Assembly: GCA_005885015.1 (NCBI GenBank)
Contig: VAYG01000011.1
Span: 2,112 to 7,588 of the forward strand
Length of the DNA: 5,477 nt
Reading direction: 5' to 3'
DNA from: Actinomycetota bacterium
Lineage (GTDB): Bacteria > Actinomycetota > UBA4738
Below, in pieces: positions 4,333-5,477 of the stretch. A program made the translations under genes and the position numbers. Every line of letters starts with the position of its first letter. Within the stretch, counting starts at the first letter, position 1. Under the pieces are notes generated by a model. That model was given only the letters and a program-made list of their open reading frames with translations, was not told the DNA's origin and did not search any database.

Positions 4333-5477
4333 TCAGCCCAAGTAGGACGCCCGCTTCATCAACGAGGCGTCGACCATCACGTTGAGGCACGCTGGAACTC
4401 CCGCGTCGAAGGCGCGGCGAAGGGCCGGACCGATCTCGGCCGGGGAGGTCACCTTCTCGCCGTAGCCGCCCAGTCCTTCCACCATCCGGTGGTACGGCGC
4501 CTCGGGGTCGAGCTCCGACGCGGGAGCGTTGCCCGCGCCGTACAGCATCTCCTGGGCAACCTTGATCTGCCCCCACGCGCCGTCGTTACCGATGATCCCG
4601 ACGAACGGGATCTCCTGGCGGATGGCGCTCTCGTACTCCATCGCGTTCAACCCGAACGACCCGTCGCCGTAGACGACGAGAACCTGTTTGTCGGGCTTGG
4701 CCAGCTTGGCGGCCATGGCGAAGGAGGGACCTACGCCGAGGCAGCCGAACGGGCCCGGGTCGAGCCAGTGTCCCGGGTACCGAGCCTGGATGATCGAGGC
4801 GGAGATCCCGACGATGTCCCCACCGTCACCGACCACAACCGCGTCGGGGTCGAGGAAATCCCGGATCTCCCGGGCGAACCGCTGCGGATGGATGGGGACG
4901 GCGTCGGACTCCATCCCGGCCCGTGCTTCCTCCCGGAGGCGTTCTTCCTCGGTCTCGATCACCTTGCCGGGGTCGCCGATGATCCCCACGTCGACCGGGC
5001 GGTTGCGGCCGATGTGCGCGCCATCGATGTCGACCTGGATGACCGCCGGTTCGGGCGTGGCGAAGCCCTTCCTCCCGAACCCGAGCCGGAAGTCCCACTC
5101 CACCCCGAGCGCGAGCACCACGTCGGCCCGGGACAGGGCGAACTTCCTGGCCGCGGAGAAGAAGTACGGGTCGTCCGGTGGGAGGCACCCGCGGCCGAGC
5201 GAGTTCAGGAAGACCGGGGCCTTGATCGCGTGGGCCAGCTCTCCCAGCGCCTCGTGCGCCCCTGCCCATCGCACCCCGGAGCCGGCGAACACGATGGGCC
5301 GGGTCGCATCCCGGATGCACTCGACGGCCCGCTTCACCAGGTCGGGGTCTCCCAAGGGCCGGGCGTCGGTCCGATACGCCCGGGGGAGCGTGACGTCCGA
5401 GGGGACGGCGTTGAGCTGGACGTCGATGGGGACGTCGAGGAACACCGGCCCCTTCCGGCCGGTCATCGCGTGACGCA
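4333..5477 (-). CDS. TPP-dependent acetolactate synthase-like enzyme, C-terminal two thirds (cut by right edge)
   Basis: Thiamine-diphosphate enzymes of the acetolactate synthase / oxalyl-CoA decarboxylase / 2-hydroxyacyl-CoA lyase group decarboxylate or ligate 2-oxoacids and 2-hydroxyacyl groups in the cytosol. Numbered from the Met at 5466, GRKGPVFLDVPID (3-15) ends the missing PYR domain. The middle domain spans about 40-175 and includes GVEWDFRLGFG (121-131). The C-terminal TPP domain spans about 190-365, with WLDPGPFGCLGVGPSFAMAAK (234-254) and the TPP motif GDG (267-269), 24 residues, then Asn294-Asp295. The text closely resembles mycobacterial IlvG as I recall it (GVPMDFRLGFG, DSGPFGCLGSGPG). 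The Met at 5466 is not the start: the frame continues upstream through Arg-His-Ala to the edge, and the catalytic Glu of the PYR domain must lie outside. The second Asn of the usual NN pair, a metal ligand in the family, is Asp here. It is the most upstream visible gene of the five-gene cluster. The substrate is not decided. Confidence 0.9.
   Translation of the reverse strand, partial: RHAMTGRKGPVFLDVPIDVQLNAVPSDVTLPRAYRTDARPLGDPDLVKRAVECIRDATRPIVFAGSGVRWAGAHEALGELAHAIKAPVFLNSLGRGCLPPDDPYFFSAARKFALSRADVVLALGVEWDFRLGFGRKGFATPEPAVIQVDIDGAHIGRNRPVDVGIIGDPGKVIETEEERLREEARAGMESDAVPIHPQRFAREIRDFLDPDAVVVGDGGDIVGISASIIQARYPGHWLDPGPFGCLGVGPSFAMAAKLAKPDKQVLVVYGDGSFGLNAMEYESAIRQEIPFVGIIGNDGAWGQIKVAQEMLYGAGNAPASELDPEAPYHRMVEGLGGYGEKVTSPAEIGPALRRAFDAGVPACLNVMVDASLMKRASYLG

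Noticed and set aside
3387..4385. Plus-strand open frame of 332 codons
   Set aside because: It is Gly/Gln/Arg/Asp-rich low-complexity sequence antisense to the eight-helix membrane protein, whose frame has clear hydrophobic periodicity.
5464..5466. Minus-strand ATG as the start of the TPP enzyme gene
   Set aside because: The frame is open upstream to the window edge, and a start here would remove the whole PYR domain. The residues around it match the middle of the family, so it is an internal Met.
4688..5473. Plus-strand open frame of 261 codons antisense to the TPP enzyme
   Set aside because: It is Ser/Arg/Pro-rich without motif. The minus-strand frame contains the unmistakable TPP-binding motif and family blocks.
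1..5477. Search by eye for insertion sequences, CRISPR repeats, tRNA genes and riboswitches
   Set aside because: I saw no repeated spacer units, terminal inverted repeats, transposase motifs or tRNA-like cloverleafs, and nearly every base lies within a supported gene.

Overview
The window is very GC-rich, coding-dense bacterial DNA with tightly packed genes, strong G/C preference at third codon positions and many GTG starts (four of the seven visible starts). Together with a TPP enzyme resembling mycobacterial IlvG and an apparently leaderless divergent promoter, this suggests an actinobacterial or similar high-GC soil lineage. No rRNA or other marker fixes the taxon.

Layout, left to right. 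(1) Minus strand, 402 to 1: the N-terminal 134 residues of an Lgt-like prolipoprotein diacylglyceryl transferase, cut by the left edge. (2) Minus strand, 1050 to 406: a complete PAP2-superfamily membrane phosphatase just upstream of lgt and in the same frame, separated from it by one stop codon and one sense codon. (3) Plus strand, 1068 to 1427: a small two-helix LapA-domain (DUF1049) membrane protein, divergent from the phosphatase across a tiny intergenic spacer holding a palindromic -10-like core. (4) Minus strand, 5477 to 1424: a tight five-gene cluster, in transcription order a TPP-dependent acetolactate-synthase-like enzyme (cut by the right edge), an uncharacterised membrane protein with about eight helices, a CPBP/Rce1-family membrane protein with a degraded active site, a two-part PPOX-type split-barrel protein, and an SRPBCC (START-like) protein. 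Spacings are 13, 10, -4 (GTGA overlap) and 10 nt, so one transcript is likely. Its last gene is convergent with lapA, and the two stop codons share one CTAG.

Functional reading. The PAP2-Lgt pair suggests envelope lipid work: PgpB-like PAP2 enzymes can make phosphatidylglycerol, the Lgt substrate, or recycle undecaprenyl pyrophosphate. The five-gene cluster mixes a cytosolic thiamine enzyme, a flavin/F420-type fold and a lipid-pocket fold with two polytopic membrane proteins. I do not recognise it as a named pathway. I found no mobile element, CRISPR array, tRNA or rRNA, and no gene-free stretch longer than about 20 bases. The window is mostly ordinary; the points worth a second look are altered catalytic motifs, the divergent promoter, the same-frame PAP2/Lgt junction and the cluster's membrane protein of unknown function.
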